In this document: positions 8,900 through 17,493 of the stretch, in pieces
How the letters are laid out: every line of letters starts with the position of its first letter
How positions within the stretch are numbered: position 1 is the stretch's first letter
NCBI GenBank assembly: GCA_902793685.1
Contig: CADBEN010000007.1
Location: 20,686-84,685 of the forward strand
From: an uncultured Lachnospiraceae bacterium
GTDB taxonomy: Bacteria > Bacillota > Clostridia > Lachnospirales > Lachnospiraceae
Direction of reading: 5' to 3'
Length of the DNA: 64,000 nt
Made by a program: the position numbers and the translations under genes
Notes under the pieces: model-generated
The model's database searches: none
Seen by the model: the letters and a program-made list of their open reading frames with translations, nothing else
What the model was told of the DNA's origin: nothing

Positions 8900-9613
8900 T
8901 CAAAGCCGTTTCACCATTGCAAGCGTAAGGCGCAGGAAGTGTTTTATCGCCTCATCCTGAAACTTGTCATAAGTCTCCGCCGCCGTGCCGTCGGCGCGGT
9001 CGGAAATCGCGCGGATGATCAGCCACGGAATGCGGTTGATGTGGGCGACCTGGGCGATCGACGCGCCCTCCATCTCACAGCACCATCCGTCAAAGATCTT
9101 CAGGATCTCCGCCTTTTTCTCCGCACTGGAAACGAACACGTCGCCGCTGGCGACTCTGCCGCGGAACACGCCTGTCTCCGGATTCACCGCACGGCAGCAC
9201 TCCTCCGCCAGATCAAGAAGTTCCGGATCCGCCCTGAAAACACTGGTGTCCATCCGCGGGATCACACCCAGGGGATAACCGAAGCCCACGCAGTCAAAAT
9301 CATGCTGGACCGCATCGACTGAGAGGACGATGTCGCCGATCCCCACCTCTTCCCGGAGGCTCCCTGCGATTCCCGTGTTCATGATCGCGTCCACCTGCCA
9401 GCGGTCCGCGAGGATCTGGGCGCAGGCTGCGGCATTGACTTTACCGATGCCGGAGCAGACCACCACTGCGTCCTTACCGGCCAGCTTTCCTTCGTAAAAG
9501 GTCATCCCGGCGCGGATCTCGGTGCGGACCTCCGCCATGCTTTCCTTAAGCCCTGAGACCTCTTCTTCCATGGCTCCGATGATTCCGATCCTGCTTAAGA
9601 CTCTGTCGCTCAT
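8900..9613 (-). CDS. mtnN: 5'-methylthioadenosine/S-adenosylhomocysteine nucleosidase
   Basis: Cytosolic hydrolase that cleaves adenine from S-adenosylhomocysteine and 5'-methylthioadenosine, recycling the products of SAM-dependent reactions. The 237-residue protein shows the family signatures: GIIGAMEEEV at the N-terminus with a catalytic glutamate, GIGKVNAA, NTGIAGSL and, near the C-terminus, AISDRADG containing the catalytic aspartate. Length is typical. It is monocistronic, ends 16 bases from the convergent small gene and is divergent from murG. Confidence 0.92.
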   Translation of the reverse strand: MSDRVLSRIGIIGAMEEEVSGLKESMAEVRTEIRAGMTFYEGKLAGKDAVVVCSGIGKVNAAACAQILADRWQVDAIMNTGIAGSLREEVGIGDIVLSVDAVQHDFDCVGFGYPLGVIPRMDTSVFRADPELLDLAEECCRAVNPETGVFRGRVASGDVFVSSAEKKAEILKIFDGWCCEMEGASIAQVAHINRIPWLIIRAISDRADGTAAETYDKFQDEAIKHFLRLTLAMVKRL

Positions 9614-9665
9614 TGCTTTTTTTCCCTCATGCTTTTATGATGATGTCAAGGTAAGATTTTTTTAT

Positions 9666-9685
9666 GTGGGAGCGACAGCTCCCAC
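9666..9685. other. Hairpin in the mtnN-murG divergent region
   Basis: A perfect 8-bp inverted repeat (GTGGGAGC, GACA, GCTCCCAC) lies between the divergent starts. On neither strand is it followed by a T-tract in the sense needed for termination, so it could be an operator or a 5'-UTR hairpin. Confidence 0.35.
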
Positions 9686-9727
9686 TGACATAATATAACA
9701 CAGAACAGCTGCAGTGGAGGTTATTCC

Positions 9728-10924
9728 ATGCCGAAAATCATCCTTACCGGCGGCGGTACTGCCGGCCACGTCACACCGAACATCGCCCTCCTTCCCGGTC
9801 TTAAGGAAGCAGGGTTTGAGATCCTCTATATCGGCTCCTACGAAGGTATCGAAAAGCGTCTGATCGAGCGCGAGGGGATCGAATACCGCGGCATTTCCAC
9901 CGGAAAGCTGCGCAGATACTTTGACGTGAAGAACTTCACCGACCCCTTCCGGGTCCTGATGGGCTTCCGCGAGGCGTCGAAGATCATCAAAGAATTCCAG
10001 CCGGACGTCGTCTTCTCCAAGGGCGGCTATGTTTCCGTGCCCGTGGTCCGGGCCGCCGGCATGAGGCACATCCCGGTGGTGATCCACGAGTCCGACATGA
10101 CGCCGGGCCTGGCCAACAAGCTCTCCTACGGGGCTGCGAAGACCATCTGCTGCAATTTCCCGGAGACCGTCCAGTATCTCCCGGCGGACAAGGCGCTGGT
10201 GACCGGCTCCCCGATCCGCGCGGAACTGCTGTCCGGCTCAAAAGAGCGGGGCTATGAGCTGACCGGGGTCGCCAAAGACCGTCCGGTGCTCATGGTCATC
10301 GGGGGAAGCCTCGGCTCCCGCGCCGTGAACGAAGCCGTGCGCGCCGCCCTGCCGGAGCTCCTGAAGGAATTCTCCGTGGTGCATCTCTGCGGCAAGGGGA
10401 ACATCGATGAGAGCCTGAATGACATCGAAAACTATCACCAGTATGAGTACGTCTCCGACGACCTGAAGGATCTTTTCGCCCTGGCGGACATCATGATCAG
10501 CCGCGCCGGCGCGAACTCCATCTGCGAGATCCTGGAACTGAAAAAACCCAACGTCCTGATCCCCCTCTCCGCCGCCGCAAGCCGCGGAGACCAGATCCTG
10601 AATGCCATGTCCTTTGAAAAGCAGGGCTACTCCTGCCTCCTCGAGGAGGAAGATATGACCCCGGAGACGCTGATCGAGGCGGTGAACGAGACCTGGGCAA
10701 AGAGGGATGAATATATTGCCGCCATGGAGCAGAGCCCTGCGGGCAACGCGGTCTCCACGATCCTGGATCTCCTGATCCGCACCGCCGCCGGAGAAACGGA
10801 GGAAGATGCGGAAACTGCCGGAGATCCGGATGACACCGCGGAAGAGGCTTTGGAAGGTACAGATGTCGCCGCGGAAGAGGAAGCAGAAGCGCCGGCTGAC
10901 AACGAGGAGGACGCCGAATCCTGA
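9728..10924 (+). CDS. murG: UDP-GlcNAc:lipid I glycosyltransferase MurG with acidic C-terminal tail
   Basis: Peripheral membrane GT28 enzyme that adds GlcNAc to lipid I to make lipid II. The N-terminal glycine-rich loop GGGTAGHVTPN (8-18), the membrane-facing region with VFSKGGYVSVPV, and the C-terminal donor motifs GGSLGSRAVNE and SRAGANSICE are all present. The fold ends near residue 350; the last 45 or so residues are almost entirely Glu, Asp, Ala and Thr, which is unusual. It is not in a division/cell-wall cluster: the neighbours are a metallopeptidase and a transporter. Essential MurG or a paralogue cannot be settled from this window. Confidence 0.88.
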   Translation: MPKIILTGGGTAGHVTPNIALLPGLKEAGFEILYIGSYEGIEKRLIEREGIEYRGISTGKLRRYFDVKNFTDPFRVLMGFREASKIIKEFQPDVVFSKGGYVSVPVVRAAGMRHIPVVIHESDMTPGLANKLSYGAAKTICCNFPETVQYLPADKALVTGSPIRAELLSGSKERGYELTGVAKDRPVLMVIGGSLGSRAVNEAVRAALPELLKEFSVVHLCGKGNIDESLNDIENYHQYEYVSDDLKDLFALADIMISRAGANSICEILELKKPNVLIPLSAAASRGDQILNAMSFEKQGYSCLLEEEDMTPETLIEAVNETWAKRDEYIAAMEQSPAGNAVSTILDLLIRTAAGETEEDAETAGDPDDTAEEALEGTDVAAEEEAEAPADNEEDAES

Positions 10925-10927
10925 TCC

Positions 10928-11494
10928 ATGGAAGAGAAATTATACATCACCGTCATCCGCAGCCGGCGGAAGACCATGGCCCTCGAGATCACCCGGGACC
11001 GGAAGGTTCTGGTCCGGATCCCGATGGGCGCTCCGCACCGGGAGGTCGAAGCCTTTGTCCGGTCCAGAGAAGACTGGATCCGGAAGACGCTGCTGAGACT
11101 GGAAATGCAGGAAGCCGCGGAGCCTGCCGGAGAACAGCTCAGCATGGAAGAGATCCGGGATCTGGCTTCCCGGGCCCTGGAATGGTTTCCCGGACGGGTC
11201 GCTTTCTATGCGCCCCTGGTGGGCGTCTCCTACGGACGGATCACGGTCCGGAACCAGAAGACCCGCTGGGGCAGCTGTTCCGGCGCCGGGAATCTGAATT
11301 TCAACTGTCTTCTCATGCTCGCCCCGGAGGAAGTACGGGATTACGTCATTGTCCACGAGCTCTGCCACCGGCTGGAAATGAACCACTCCGCCCGCTTCTG
11401 GCGGGAGGTCGGCCGGGTCCTCCCGGACTGGAAGGAGTGGAAAAAGTGGCTGACTGAGCACGGCACGGCGCTGATGCGGCGGATGACAGGCTAA
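10928..11494 (+). CDS. YgjP/M48-like zinc metallopeptidase domain protein
   Basis: A 188-residue protein of the YgjP family (DUF45). The zinc site is H143-E144-x-x-H147 (VHELCHRLEMNH), with downstream H153 as a likely third ligand, and the family motif KTRWGSCS (about 111-118) is present. It begins three bases after the murG stop and is probably co-transcribed. Family members are linked to proteolysis or DNA repair without firm assignment; the substrate here is unknown. Confidence 0.85.
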   Translation: MEEKLYITVIRSRRKTMALEITRDRKVLVRIPMGAPHREVEAFVRSREDWIRKTLLRLEMQEAAEPAGEQLSMEEIRDLASRALEWFPGRVAFYAPLVGVSYGRITVRNQKTRWGSCSGAGNLNFNCLLMLAPEEVRDYVIVHELCHRLEMNHSARFWREVGRVLPDWKEWKKWLTEHGTALMRRMTG

Positions 11495-11515
11495 AACAGG
11501 AAAGAAGGACTGAAC

Positions 11516-12826
11516 ATGTCGGGAAGCAGCCGTACAGATAAAAACAGCGGAAACGCGGGAATCAGGGAATTCAAAGTCGCCGGATTCCCGCTTCCTTTAT
11601 ACCTCGGGATCCTGGCTGTGACCATCGGCTGTATGTATACCGGCTGTATCCCGAAGGGGCTGGTGGGCGGCATGCTGCTCCTCATGGTCTTCGGCGAAGG
11701 GCTGAACACCATCGGAAACACGGTACCGGTGGTGAAGACCTACCTCGGCGGCTCCGTCCTCTGCATTCTGGGCGCGGCAGTGCTCCGGGCTGTGGGTTTC
11801 TTCCCCGCGGATGCGCTGGAGATCATGGACGACTTCGTGAACCGCAATGATTTCCTGGTGTTCTACATCGCGGCCCTGATCTGCGGCAGCCTCTTCAACA
11901 TCGACCGCGACCTTCTCATCCGGGCAACAGTGCGCATCCTGCCGACGGCAGTGCTTGCGATTGCTGCAGGCGCCGTGGTGACCGGCCTTCTCGGCATGCT
12001 TCTCGGAAACACCTTTCTGGAAAGCCTGCTCTACATGTATATCCCCATGACCAGCGGCGGCATGACCGCAGGCGCGGTCCCCCTTTCCGCCATGTATTCC
12101 TCCGTTCTGGGCACGGACCCGGGGGAAGTGCTGACCCGGATCGCGCCGGCCACCGTGCTGGGGAATGTGATCGCCATCATCCTCGGCGGCCTTGCCAACA
12201 ATCTGGGGGAGCGCCGGCCTGAGCTCACCGGAAACGGCCGTCTGGTGAACGACGGGAAACCCGTTCCCGCCCGGCCGCCCATGAAACCTACCTTCCAGAG
12301 CCTTTTCACCGGTCTCATCATCTCCCTCGCCTTCTATCAGCTGGGCGCCCTCTTCCACCACTTCATCCGCATCGTTCCGACCTACGCCTGGATGATCATC
12401 CTGGTGGTCCTGGTCAAGGGAACCGGGATCCTCTCTGAAGCGCTGGAGGACGCGGCCCGGGAATGGGGCCAGTTTGCGATCAAAGCCTGGACCGCCGCAG
12501 CACTGGCCGGCATCGGCGCGACTCTCATTGACCTTGCGACCATCATGAAGACCATGACGCCCCTCTATTTCCTGATCGTCGTCATCGGCGTCCTGACCAT
12601 CACCCTGACTGCCGCTTTCATCGGCAGTAAGTTCATGGGCTTTTATCCCCTGGAAGCGTCCATCGCCGCGGGGATGTGCACCACCAACATGGGCGGTTCC
12701 GGCAATGTCGCCGTTCTCTCCAGCGCCCACCGCATGGAGCTTCTGCCCTTCGCGCAGATCGTGACCCGCTCCTGCGGCGCCCTGATGCTGACCCTCGGCG
12801 GGATCCTGATCCAGCTGCTGGCATAG
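11516..12826 (+). CDS. 2-hydroxycarboxylate transporter family protein (CitS-like)
   Basis: A 436-residue secondary transporter with about eleven membrane segments. The two reentrant-loop signatures of the 2HCT family are visible: TSGGMTAGAVPLS in the first half and NMGGSGNVAVLSS in the second. Characterised relatives move citrate, malate or lactate, usually with Na+ or by exchange. There is no citrate lyase or malolactic gene next to it, so the substrate cannot be fixed; citrate or malate is the likely range. The start at 11516 has AGAAGGA upstream. Confidence 0.87.
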   Translation: MSGSSRTDKNSGNAGIREFKVAGFPLPLYLGILAVTIGCMYTGCIPKGLVGGMLLLMVFGEGLNTIGNTVPVVKTYLGGSVLCILGAAVLRAVGFFPADALEIMDDFVNRNDFLVFYIAALICGSLFNIDRDLLIRATVRILPTAVLAIAAGAVVTGLLGMLLGNTFLESLLYMYIPMTSGGMTAGAVPLSAMYSSVLGTDPGEVLTRIAPATVLGNVIAIILGGLANNLGERRPELTGNGRLVNDGKPVPARPPMKPTFQSLFTGLIISLAFYQLGALFHHFIRIVPTYAWMIILVVLVKGTGILSEALEDAAREWGQFAIKAWTAAALAGIGATLIDLATIMKTMTPLYFLIVVIGVLTITLTAAFIGSKFMGFYPLEASIAAGMCTTNMGGSGNVAVLSSAHRMELLPFAQIVTRSCGALMLTLGGILIQLLA

Positions 12827-12903
12827 AAACGAACTGCCCGGCACCTGCACCCGCGCTGTCCGAAACGGTGCTCACCGCCCGTATACCCCTCCCGGAGGAC
12901 TCC

Positions 12904-13548
12904 ATGGCAAAGCTCTATATCTCCGACATGCACTTCTTCCACGACAATCTGAACCACCGCATGGACTGCCGCGGTTTCAAAAATGCCGAGGAACTGAACG
13001 CCCACATGATCCGGCAGTGGAACAGCCGGGTCACGGACAAGGACGAGGTCTTTCTCCTCGGCGATTTCTCCGCAGGCTACTGCATCGGCACCACCCACGT
13101 GCTGGAAAAGCTGAACGGAAAGCTGCACCTGATCCTGGGAAACCACGACGGCTTTCTCGAGGATAAGCGCTTTGACCGCTCCCGCTTTGTCTGGATCAAA
13201 GAGTACGCGGAGATCCGGGACAACAAGCGGAAGGTCATCCTCTGCCACTACCCTGTTTTCTGCTACAACGGCCAGTACCGCCGCAACGCGGAGGAGGTCT
13301 TCTACACCTACATGCTCTACGGCCATGTCCACAATTCCATGGACGAAATGCTGGTGGACCGCTTCATCAAAGAAACGCGGCAGGCACGCCGCGTCATACG
13401 CGAGGGCCATGCGCCGGAGCCGGTCCCCTGTCAGATGATCAACTGTTTCTGTATGTTTTCCGACTACATCCCCCTTACGCTGGATGAGTGGATCGCGGTC
13501 GATGCTGACCGCCGCGCAAAGCTGCCGCAGTACGAAGTACAGTCGTAA
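12904..13548 (+). CDS. Metallophosphoesterase
   Basis: A 214-residue calcineurin-like phosphoesterase. Metal-binding motifs occur in order: D8-x-H10 (YISDMHFFHD), GDF, GNHDG, CHYP and GHVHNS. The ATG at 12904 is chosen for the CCCGGAGGACT ribosome site; the upstream open frame overlaps the transporter gene. This subgroup is common in Firmicutes as a stand-alone phosphodiesterase or phosphatase of unknown substrate. Confidence 0.85.
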   Translation: MAKLYISDMHFFHDNLNHRMDCRGFKNAEELNAHMIRQWNSRVTDKDEVFLLGDFSAGYCIGTTHVLEKLNGKLHLILGNHDGFLEDKRFDRSRFVWIKEYAEIRDNKRKVILCHYPVFCYNGQYRRNAEEVFYTYMLYGHVHNSMDEMLVDRFIKETRQARRVIREGHAPEPVPCQMINCFCMFSDYIPLTLDEWIAVDADRRAKLPQYEVQS

Positions 13549-13592
13549 AAAACCCCTGAGCACAGGCTGATATGCCGGGCTCCGGGGTTTTT
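13547..13592. terminator. Bidirectional terminator
   Basis: A-run, AACCCCTGAGC / GCTCCGGGGTT stem and T-run between convergent genes; it can end the phosphoesterase transcript and the phosphatase transcript coming from the right. Confidence 0.8.
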
Positions 13593-13664
13593 CCTTTACT
13601 TTTCTTCCGTTTCTCTCTTGTTCTGATCTTCCGGCTCGGTTTTCCGGGCCGGTTCCGGCAGGAC

Positions 13665-14405
13665 TCACTCCGGATCCTTCTCAAAGCCTTCCGGGTCATC
13701 GCCGAAGCACTCCACATAGCGGGCGCGGCGGGACACCTCCTGCCCTCCCAGAAGAAGATGGGCGGTGGATCCGAATTCGTTGATCCGGAAATTCGCGATC
13801 CCCTGCTGCCGTTCCTCCGTGAACATGCTGGTGACGCCGGTGGGCGCGCAGCAGAAGCCGTGCCAGAGAAGCATGGGAGAGATGCCGGTCAGGTGCCCCA
13901 GCAGGATGCACTCGATCCCGAAATGACACACAAAGGCGACGGTGTCGTGATTCGGCCGTTCCGCCCGGTAGATGTGTCCGTCCCGGACGTACCCGTGGGT
14001 CGCGATCAGCGCGTCCAGAGAAGCGCAGACCTTGTCGGCCAGTTCTTTGATATGGTTTTCCCGGAAGCAGGGAATATCCGTCCAGGTATCGATAGAGTAT
14101 GCCTCGGGATACTTCGTCCAGTCCGCGGGAAACCAGTCCCAGACAATGGAAGGATTTTTTCTCCCCGGCCGCAGGATCCGCGGCGGGAATTCCTGAAGCC
14201 AGTCGCAGGTCACCGCCGTCTTTCCGGTCTTTTCCAGCAGAAAAGACGCGGTTCTCTGCGCTCTTCCCAGGGGAGACACGTAAAAATGCGTTATGTCAAA
14301 GCGCCCTGTACTCTCTGCAAGCAGAGACGCCTCGCGGTCACCGCGGGGCGTCAGAGAGTCATTTGCGTAATCGGGATCGCCGTGACGGATCATCAGGATC
14401 CGCAT
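13665..14405 (-). CDS. Histidine phosphatase superfamily protein
   Basis: A 246-residue phosphoglycerate-mutase-like phosphatase. The RHG signature is near the N-terminus (MIRHGDPDY), with SPLGRAQRTA carrying the conserved Arg and VCHFGIE supplying the second histidine in place of the usual SHG. Length is at the upper end for the branch. The gene downstream of the repeat-protein gene on the same strand starts only four bases after it, so the two may share a transcript. Substrate unknown. Confidence 0.85.
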   Translation of the reverse strand: MRILMIRHGDPDYANDSLTPRGDREASLLAESTGRFDITHFYVSPLGRAQRTASFLLEKTGKTAVTCDWLQEFPPRILRPGRKNPSIVWDWFPADWTKYPEAYSIDTWTDIPCFRENHIKELADKVCASLDALIATHGYVRDGHIYRAERPNHDTVAFVCHFGIECILLGHLTGISPMLLWHGFCCAPTGVTSMFTEERQQGIANFRINEFGSTAHLLLGGQEVSRRARYVECFGDDPEGFEKDPE

Positions 14406-14409
14406 TGAC

Positions 14410-15129
14410 TCAGAACCCGAACCAGGCAGCCGCCGCGTTCAGAGCGCTGGTGATGTCGTCCTGGGTGATCCCGGTCTGATCCATCGCCTGCTGTGCTGCG
14501 CCTGCCGCGTCGGCGATACTCTGATTGATCTGCTCTTCGGTGATTCCTGCATCAGCCGCAGCCTGCTGCGCCTGCGTGACGCCTTCATTGACCATCTGGT
14601 TTACATCGTTTTCAGTAAGGCTTGAGGCTGCTTCCTGCGCCGCCTGCATGATCTGGTTCACGTCATTTTCCGTCAGGCCGGAGGCCGCTTCCTGCGCCTG
14701 GCTCAGGATCTCCTGCCCCTGGGCTGCCGCCGCGTCGATGTCTGCCTGGGTGATGCCGGCCTGGTCCATGGCCTGCTGTGCCAGTGCTGCCGCGTCAGAA
14801 GCCGCCTGGCTGATCTGCTCTTCCGTGATGCCGGCCTGGTCCATGGCCTGCTGTGCCTGCCGGGCAATATTCTCGACCCATGCGCCGTCAGCACCTACCG
14901 TGTATCCGTCCGGGGTGATTCCGTTCTCAAGCATGATGCCGTTCTCATTGAAGTAATACCATGCGCCGTTGATCTGCTCCCAGGTATTGGCTGCAAAGGA
15001 GCCGTCTGTCAGCTGGTACACCCATCCTGCAGGACTGTTCTCCCATCCTGCCGCAAAACTGCTCATGCACATTCCGGCTGCCAGAACTGCCGCAATACCG
15101 ACTGCTGCGATCTTCTTCAATAATCTCAT
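14410..15129 (-). CDS. Secreted protein with cell-wall-binding-like module and Ala/Gln-rich repeats
   Basis: A 239-residue exported protein. It has a signal peptide (MRLLKKIAAVGIAAVLAAG, cleavage after SSFA), one module resembling choline-binding/glucan-binding repeats (GWVYQLTDGSF...NGAWYYFNENGIM, about 30-80), and then about 145 residues built from variants of AQQAMDQAGIT-EEQISQAA and AQEAASGLTENDVNQ. The repeats are helical in composition with no charge clusters. I do not know a named family. It may be a surface or wall-associated spacer. It is preceded by a good promoter at 15225-15253. Confidence 0.7.
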   Translation of the reverse strand: MRLLKKIAAVGIAAVLAAGMCMSSFAAGWENSPAGWVYQLTDGSFAANTWEQINGAWYYFNENGIMLENGITPDGYTVGADGAWVENIARQAQQAMDQAGITEEQISQAASDAAALAQQAMDQAGITQADIDAAAAQGQEILSQAQEAASGLTENDVNQIMQAAQEAASSLTENDVNQMVNEGVTQAQQAAADAGITEEQINQSIADAAGAAQQAMDQTGITQDDITSALNAAAAWFGF

Positions 15130-15224
15130 CCTTCTGCCTGCCTTTCTGAATCAGTTGCTGTTTGCGCAAAAAGCTGCCGGCCCGCCGGCGGATTCAGCTT
15201 CCGGCGAATGCTTTCCGTATTATC

Positions 15225-15253
15225 AGTATATCTTTTTTACTTTCCCTGTACAA
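15225..15253 (-). promoter_or_regulatory. Predicted promoter of the repeat-protein gene with palindrome over the -35
   Basis: On the minus strand, -35 TTGTAC (15248-15253), a 17-nt spacer and -10 TATACT (15225-15230). The palindrome TGTACATTGTACA (15248-15260) covers the -35, which suggests a repressor site. Confidence 0.6.
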
Positions 15254-15265
15254 TGTACATTCCGG

Positions 15266-15445
15266 TCATTTCGCCACGAACTGGCGGCTGCTTTCGCTGT
15301 AGGTAAAACCGATATCCGACAGCACTTCCCGGAGTTCTTCTTCCGAAGCGTCCAGGTCCGCGGCGACGTCTGCGACCGTCAGACTGGTGTCCCGGAGTTT
15401 CATGTTGACCATGCTTAAAAGAATAAACGGATTTCCGATATTCAT
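15266..15445 (-). CDS. DUF4250 domain protein
   Basis: A 59-residue protein, MNIGNPFILLSMVNMKLRD... with the DUF4250 pattern: N-terminal PFxLLSxVNMKLRD, an acidic helix (DLDASEEELREVLSDIGF) and an aromatic ending (YSESSRQFVAK). The ATG overlaps the TGA of the upstream methyltransferase gene in an ATGA arrangement, so it is translated by coupling. The family is widespread in Clostridia and has no known function. It lies close behind the methyltransferase and just before the promoter of the repeat protein. Confidence 0.8.
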   Translation of the reverse strand: MNIGNPFILLSMVNMKLRDTSLTVADVAADLDASEEELREVLSDIGFTYSESSRQFVAK

Positions 15446-16350
15446 TCCGATTCCTCCTTTCTTACCCCCGGGCGGCTTCCGAGCTGCCAGAATGCCACTG
15501 CGGAAGCCGCAGCCACATTCAGAGAGTCCACGCCGTGGCTCATGGGGATCATGATGGTATAGTCGCAGGACGCGATGGTCCGGGCGGCAAGGCCGTCCCC
15601 CTCCGTCCCGAGGAAGACCGCGAGCCGCGGCTCCTGAAGGACTGCCGGATCGTCGATCCGGACAGAGCGTTCCTCCAGCGCCATGGCTGCAGTCCGGAAG
15701 CCCAGCGCCTGCAGCTGTTCCACGCTGTTCCCGGCTGCGGGATTCCGCTGTACGCTGTTTCCGGTTCCGGCTGAAGAGTCTTCCCCCACGCCGGCTCCCG
15801 GGCGCTCCCTGATATAGGTCCAGGGGATCTGGAACACCGTTCCCATACTCACACGGGCCGCGCGGCGGTAATAAGGATCGCTGCAGCCTTCCGTGAGCAG
15901 CACCGCGTCCAGGTTCAGCGCGGCGGCAGAGCGGAAGATCGCTCCGACGTTCGTGGGATTCACCACGTTCTCCAGCACCGCCACCGTCCGCGCGTTTTCG
16001 CAGATCTTTTCTGCAGAAGGCAGTTCCCTCCGCCGCATGGCGCAGAGCATTCCCCGGGTCAGCTGAAAACCGGTCAGCCGGGTCAGGATCTCCGGCGCTG
16101 CGGTGTAGACCGGTGTGTCCGGGAAACGGGCAAGAAGCGCCGCGGCCTCTGTTTTGCAGAGCATCTCCGGTGCCGCGAGAAAAGACTCCGGCATATGGCC
16201 GGCATCCGCCGCGCGGGTGATGACCTTGGGGCTTTCCGCAATAAAAAGTCCGGGCGCCGGTTCGTAATAATGCAGAAGCTGCGCCTCGTTCAGCCGGGCG
16301 TAAACGTCCAGTTCAGGCGCGGCAAAATCAGTGATGGTGATCCGGTTCAT
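15442..16350 (-). CDS. TrmH/SpoU-family RNA 2'-O-methyltransferase
   Basis: A 302-residue SPOUT methyltransferase that uses SAM to methylate ribose in rRNA or tRNA. The three SpoU motifs are present: NVVNPTNVGAIFRSAAAL (motif 1), LGTEGDGL (motif 2) and IPMSHGVDSLNVAAASAV (motif 3, knot). The N-terminal part is the substrate-binding extension. I start at 16350 (MNRITITDF) since GGAGGAAGC precedes it. A Gly/Ser/Ala-rich insertion of about 25 residues (PGAGVGEDSSAGTGNSVQ) interrupts the domain before motif 2. The exact RNA target is not evident. The DUF4250 gene overlaps its end. Confidence 0.87.
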   Translation of the reverse strand: MNRITITDFAAPELDVYARLNEAQLLHYYEPAPGLFIAESPKVITRAADAGHMPESFLAAPEMLCKTEAAALLARFPDTPVYTAAPEILTRLTGFQLTRGMLCAMRRRELPSAEKICENARTVAVLENVVNPTNVGAIFRSAAALNLDAVLLTEGCSDPYYRRAARVSMGTVFQIPWTYIRERPGAGVGEDSSAGTGNSVQRNPAAGNSVEQLQALGFRTAAMALEERSVRIDDPAVLQEPRLAVFLGTEGDGLAARTIASCDYTIMIPMSHGVDSLNVAAASAVAFWQLGSRPGVRKEESE

Positions 16351-16571
16351 CCGGTGCTTCCTCCGTCTGCCAGTCTGCGTTCCTTTTCCGGCGAAAAGCG
16401 GCCTGGCGCCTTTGTCTGCCGGAAACCGGCACAGTTTCTTCCGGCCCGGAACGGTATCATCATAGCAGAATTCTCCCGGGCGCGAAAGGTTGACAAATAG
16501 AGTAAAATGGTTAGGTAAGTTTGGAACAACCGGCATTGATAACTCAAAGTTTTCAGGAGTAAACAGAAATC

Positions 16572-17378
16572 ATGATCACATACAAAAAAACGATGAAGCA
16601 TCACTTTGCAGTTCCGGGAAAAGTGCTTGCGGCCATTTTGACGGCGGCTTCTCTCTCCCTGACTGCCTGCGGCGGCAGTACTCCCGCGCAGTCCACGGCG
16701 GCAGAGTCCACGGCGGCAGAGACTGCGTCGGCTGCTCCGGCAGCGCAGGAGACCACCGCAGCCCCGGAAACCACCGCAATCCGGGAGACCGCTGCGGCTC
16801 CGGCGGAATCCGCCGCGGAAACCGCCTCTGAAACCGCTGCTGTTCCGGAAGAAACCGTCGCCCTCGACACTCTCACGCCGGATCCGGCGTACGACTTCTG
16901 GAACGGCGACTGGTTCGGCTGGTGGGAAGCGACAGATCCCCAGGGCGACTGGGTACAGCTGAAGGATCTGAAGATCGCCCTTCTTTGCCAGATCCGGGTC
17001 GCGAAGAACGGCCGGGGCGTCCTCATGCTGTGGGACAACAATCTGCCGCGGACCGACGCCATCTGTGAGATCAACCTTACCGTAGATAAAGACAAAGGCG
17101 CCCACGGCGTCGCGACCTCCGGCGAAGGCTATTTTATCTCCTCCGACGTCCTGGAAGGGGACTGGGTCATCGACCCCGAACAGTCGGGGCATGACGGAAT
17201 GATCCGCATCGACGGCACCTGCATCGAAGACGGCGTAAAGCAGTTTGACTACCACGTTTACCTGATGAAATGGGGCGCCGACTGGAGCGCCGTCGACGAG
17301 ATCGATCAGCCTCCGCTGATGGAATGGTACAATGTTTACCGGGACAATGGTTTTGAAATGCCCCACGAACTCCCGTAA
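16572..17378 (+). CDS. Lipoprotein of unknown function
   Basis: A 268-residue lipoprotein: signal peptide ending in the lipobox LTAC (C about 34), a Thr/Ala/Glu-rich linker (about 36-98) and a globular domain beginning DPAYDFWNGDWFGWWEATDPQG. The Trp-rich opening is a pattern seen in clostridial surface lipoproteins of unknown role. TTGACA at 16490-16495 could be the -35 of its promoter, although no good -10 follows. A shorter start at the second Met (MKHHF) is equally possible. Function unknown. Confidence 0.75.
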   Translation: MITYKKTMKHHFAVPGKVLAAILTAASLSLTACGGSTPAQSTAAESTAAETASAAPAAQETTAAPETTAIRETAAAPAESAAETASETAAVPEETVALDTLTPDPAYDFWNGDWFGWWEATDPQGDWVQLKDLKIALLCQIRVAKNGRGVLMLWDNNLPRTDAICEINLTVDKDKGAHGVATSGEGYFISSDVLEGDWVIDPEQSGHDGMIRIDGTCIEDGVKQFDYHVYLMKWGADWSAVDEIDQPPLMEWYNVYRDNGFEMPHELP

Positions 17379-17428
17379 ACCTCTCCCGGAATGAACCGCC
17401 GGATACACGCTGAAATACATTTTCACGC

Positions 17429-17491
17429 AAAAAACTGCCGCAGCTGCAAAGGGTATGTATCATACCCGCCAGCAGCTGCGGCAGTTTTTTT
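17429..17491. terminator. Bidirectional terminator
   Basis: AAAAAACTGCCGCAGCTGC pairs with GCAGCTGCGGCAGTTTTTTT around a short inner hairpin (GGGTATG/CATACCC). It serves both convergent lipoprotein genes. Confidence 0.9.
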
Positions 17492-17493
17492 CT

